Origin: Gammaproteobacteria bacterium UBA3532
GTDB lineage: Bacteria; Pseudomonadota; Gammaproteobacteria; Enterobacterales; UBA3532
NCBI GenBank assembly: GCA_002376965.1
Contig: DFOV01000335.1
Coordinates: 1-5,830, forward strand
Reading direction: 5' to 3'
DNA: 5,830 nucleotides
Part shown: one piece after another, positions 5,584 through 5,830 of the stretch
How the letters are laid out: the number at the start of each line of letters is the position of its first letter
How positions within the stretch are numbered: the stretch's first letter is position 1
The notes under the pieces: generated by a model
Seen by the model: the letters and a program-made list of their open reading frames with translations, nothing else
What the model was told of the DNA's origin: nothing
Databases searched by the model: none
Position numbers and translations under genes: made by a program

Positions 5584-5612
5584 ATTATTGGAGACAGGAG
5601 GGGATTAATCAA
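5584..5612 (-). promoter_or_regulatory. rdgC: rdgC promoter
   Basis: Read on the minus strand, TTGATT (5607-5612) and AATAAT (5584-5589) are separated by exactly 17 bases. Each hexamer is close to the sigma-70 consensus. Transcription would start near 5577 and leave a leader of about 33 bases before the rdgC ATG. No LexA box was seen. Confidence 0.6.
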
Positions 5613-5709
5613 GGCCAACTTATCGATGCTGTGTATTGATAGGTGACATGCCCGCTTAGCCAAAAGCAAAAAGTCGGGGGCTGATGTAGTTTTCGAGACT
5701 CTTTTCTAG

Positions 5710-5715
5710 GATAAT
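5710..5715 (+). promoter_or_regulatory. possible -10 box of glnS
   Basis: GATAAT lies 38 bases before the glnS ATG, one base from the TATAAT consensus. The hexamers 16-18 bases upstream (for example TAGTTT) match a -35 box poorly, so the call rests on the -10 box and position alone. Confidence 0.35.
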
Positions 5716-5753
5716 GCCCGCAAAAGCAGCTGTGCAATTCGAGGTAATGAAAT

Positions 5754-5830
5754 ATGTCTCAACCTGAAAAGGTGGTCGCAAACGATTTTATTCGTCAACG
5801 CATTCGTGACGATTTAGCCGCCGGAAAGAA
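5754..5830 (+). CDS. glnS: glutaminyl-tRNA synthetase (N-terminal fragment)
   Basis: GlnS charges tRNA-Gln with glutamine using ATP. Only 25 residues and part of the next codon are visible before the window ends. NDFIRQRIRDDLAAGK (10-25) matches the conserved GlnS N-terminus NFIRQIIDEDLASGK of E. coli. The HIGH motif of this class I synthetase would follow beyond the window. GAGG (5741-5744) precedes the ATG by 9 bases. The gene is divergent from rdgC. Confidence rests on one short but characteristic segment. A glutamyl-tRNA synthetase is less likely because its N-terminus usually begins nearer its HIGH motif. Confidence 0.85.
   Translation, partial: MSQPEKVVANDFIRQRIRDDLAAGK

Overview
The window is a stretch of ordinary bacterial chromosome, by eye around mid-40s percent GC. 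It most likely comes from a gammaproteobacterium, perhaps a marine one. RdgC, YebG with a LexA box, a GlnS start and a small DUF3012-type lipoprotein are all typical of that class. No phage, plasmid, IS transposase, CRISPR array, rRNA or tRNA was seen.

Layout. The left edge (1-759, + strand) is the C-terminal part of a flavin-dependent pyridine nucleotide-disulfide oxidoreductase, MerA/Lpd-like. A 56-residue lipoprotein gene follows (844-1014, +) and ends at a strong symmetrical terminator (1030-1057). That terminator is shared with serA (1079-2251, -), which converges on it. serC (2356-3474, -) lies upstream of serA, with a hairpin between the two genes (2329-2349). Together they encode the first two enzymes of serine biosynthesis from 3-phosphoglycerate. 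A 446-base divergent intergenic region (3475-3920) separates serC from yebG. It holds possible serC promoters, a small palindrome, a striking 130-base inverted-repeat element (3691-3820), a possible yebG promoter and a perfect LexA box (3880-3895).

Right half. The SOS gene yebG (3921-4235, +) is followed by a small basic-protein gene (4384-4584, +). Two inverted-repeat pairs sharing the 8-mer TTATACAA bracket this small gene, and the second pair encodes its last 16 residues. rdgC (4630-5544, -) converges on it. It has a good divergent promoter (5584-5612), opposite the start of glnS (5754 to the window end, +).

How the genes relate. serC and serA form a pathway pair. yebG (SOS) and rdgC (recombination control) both concern DNA maintenance but are separately transcribed. 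I saw no clear new multi-gene system. The best unexplained signals are the non-coding inverted-repeat element between serC and yebG, and the paired TTATACAA hairpins around the small basic-protein gene.
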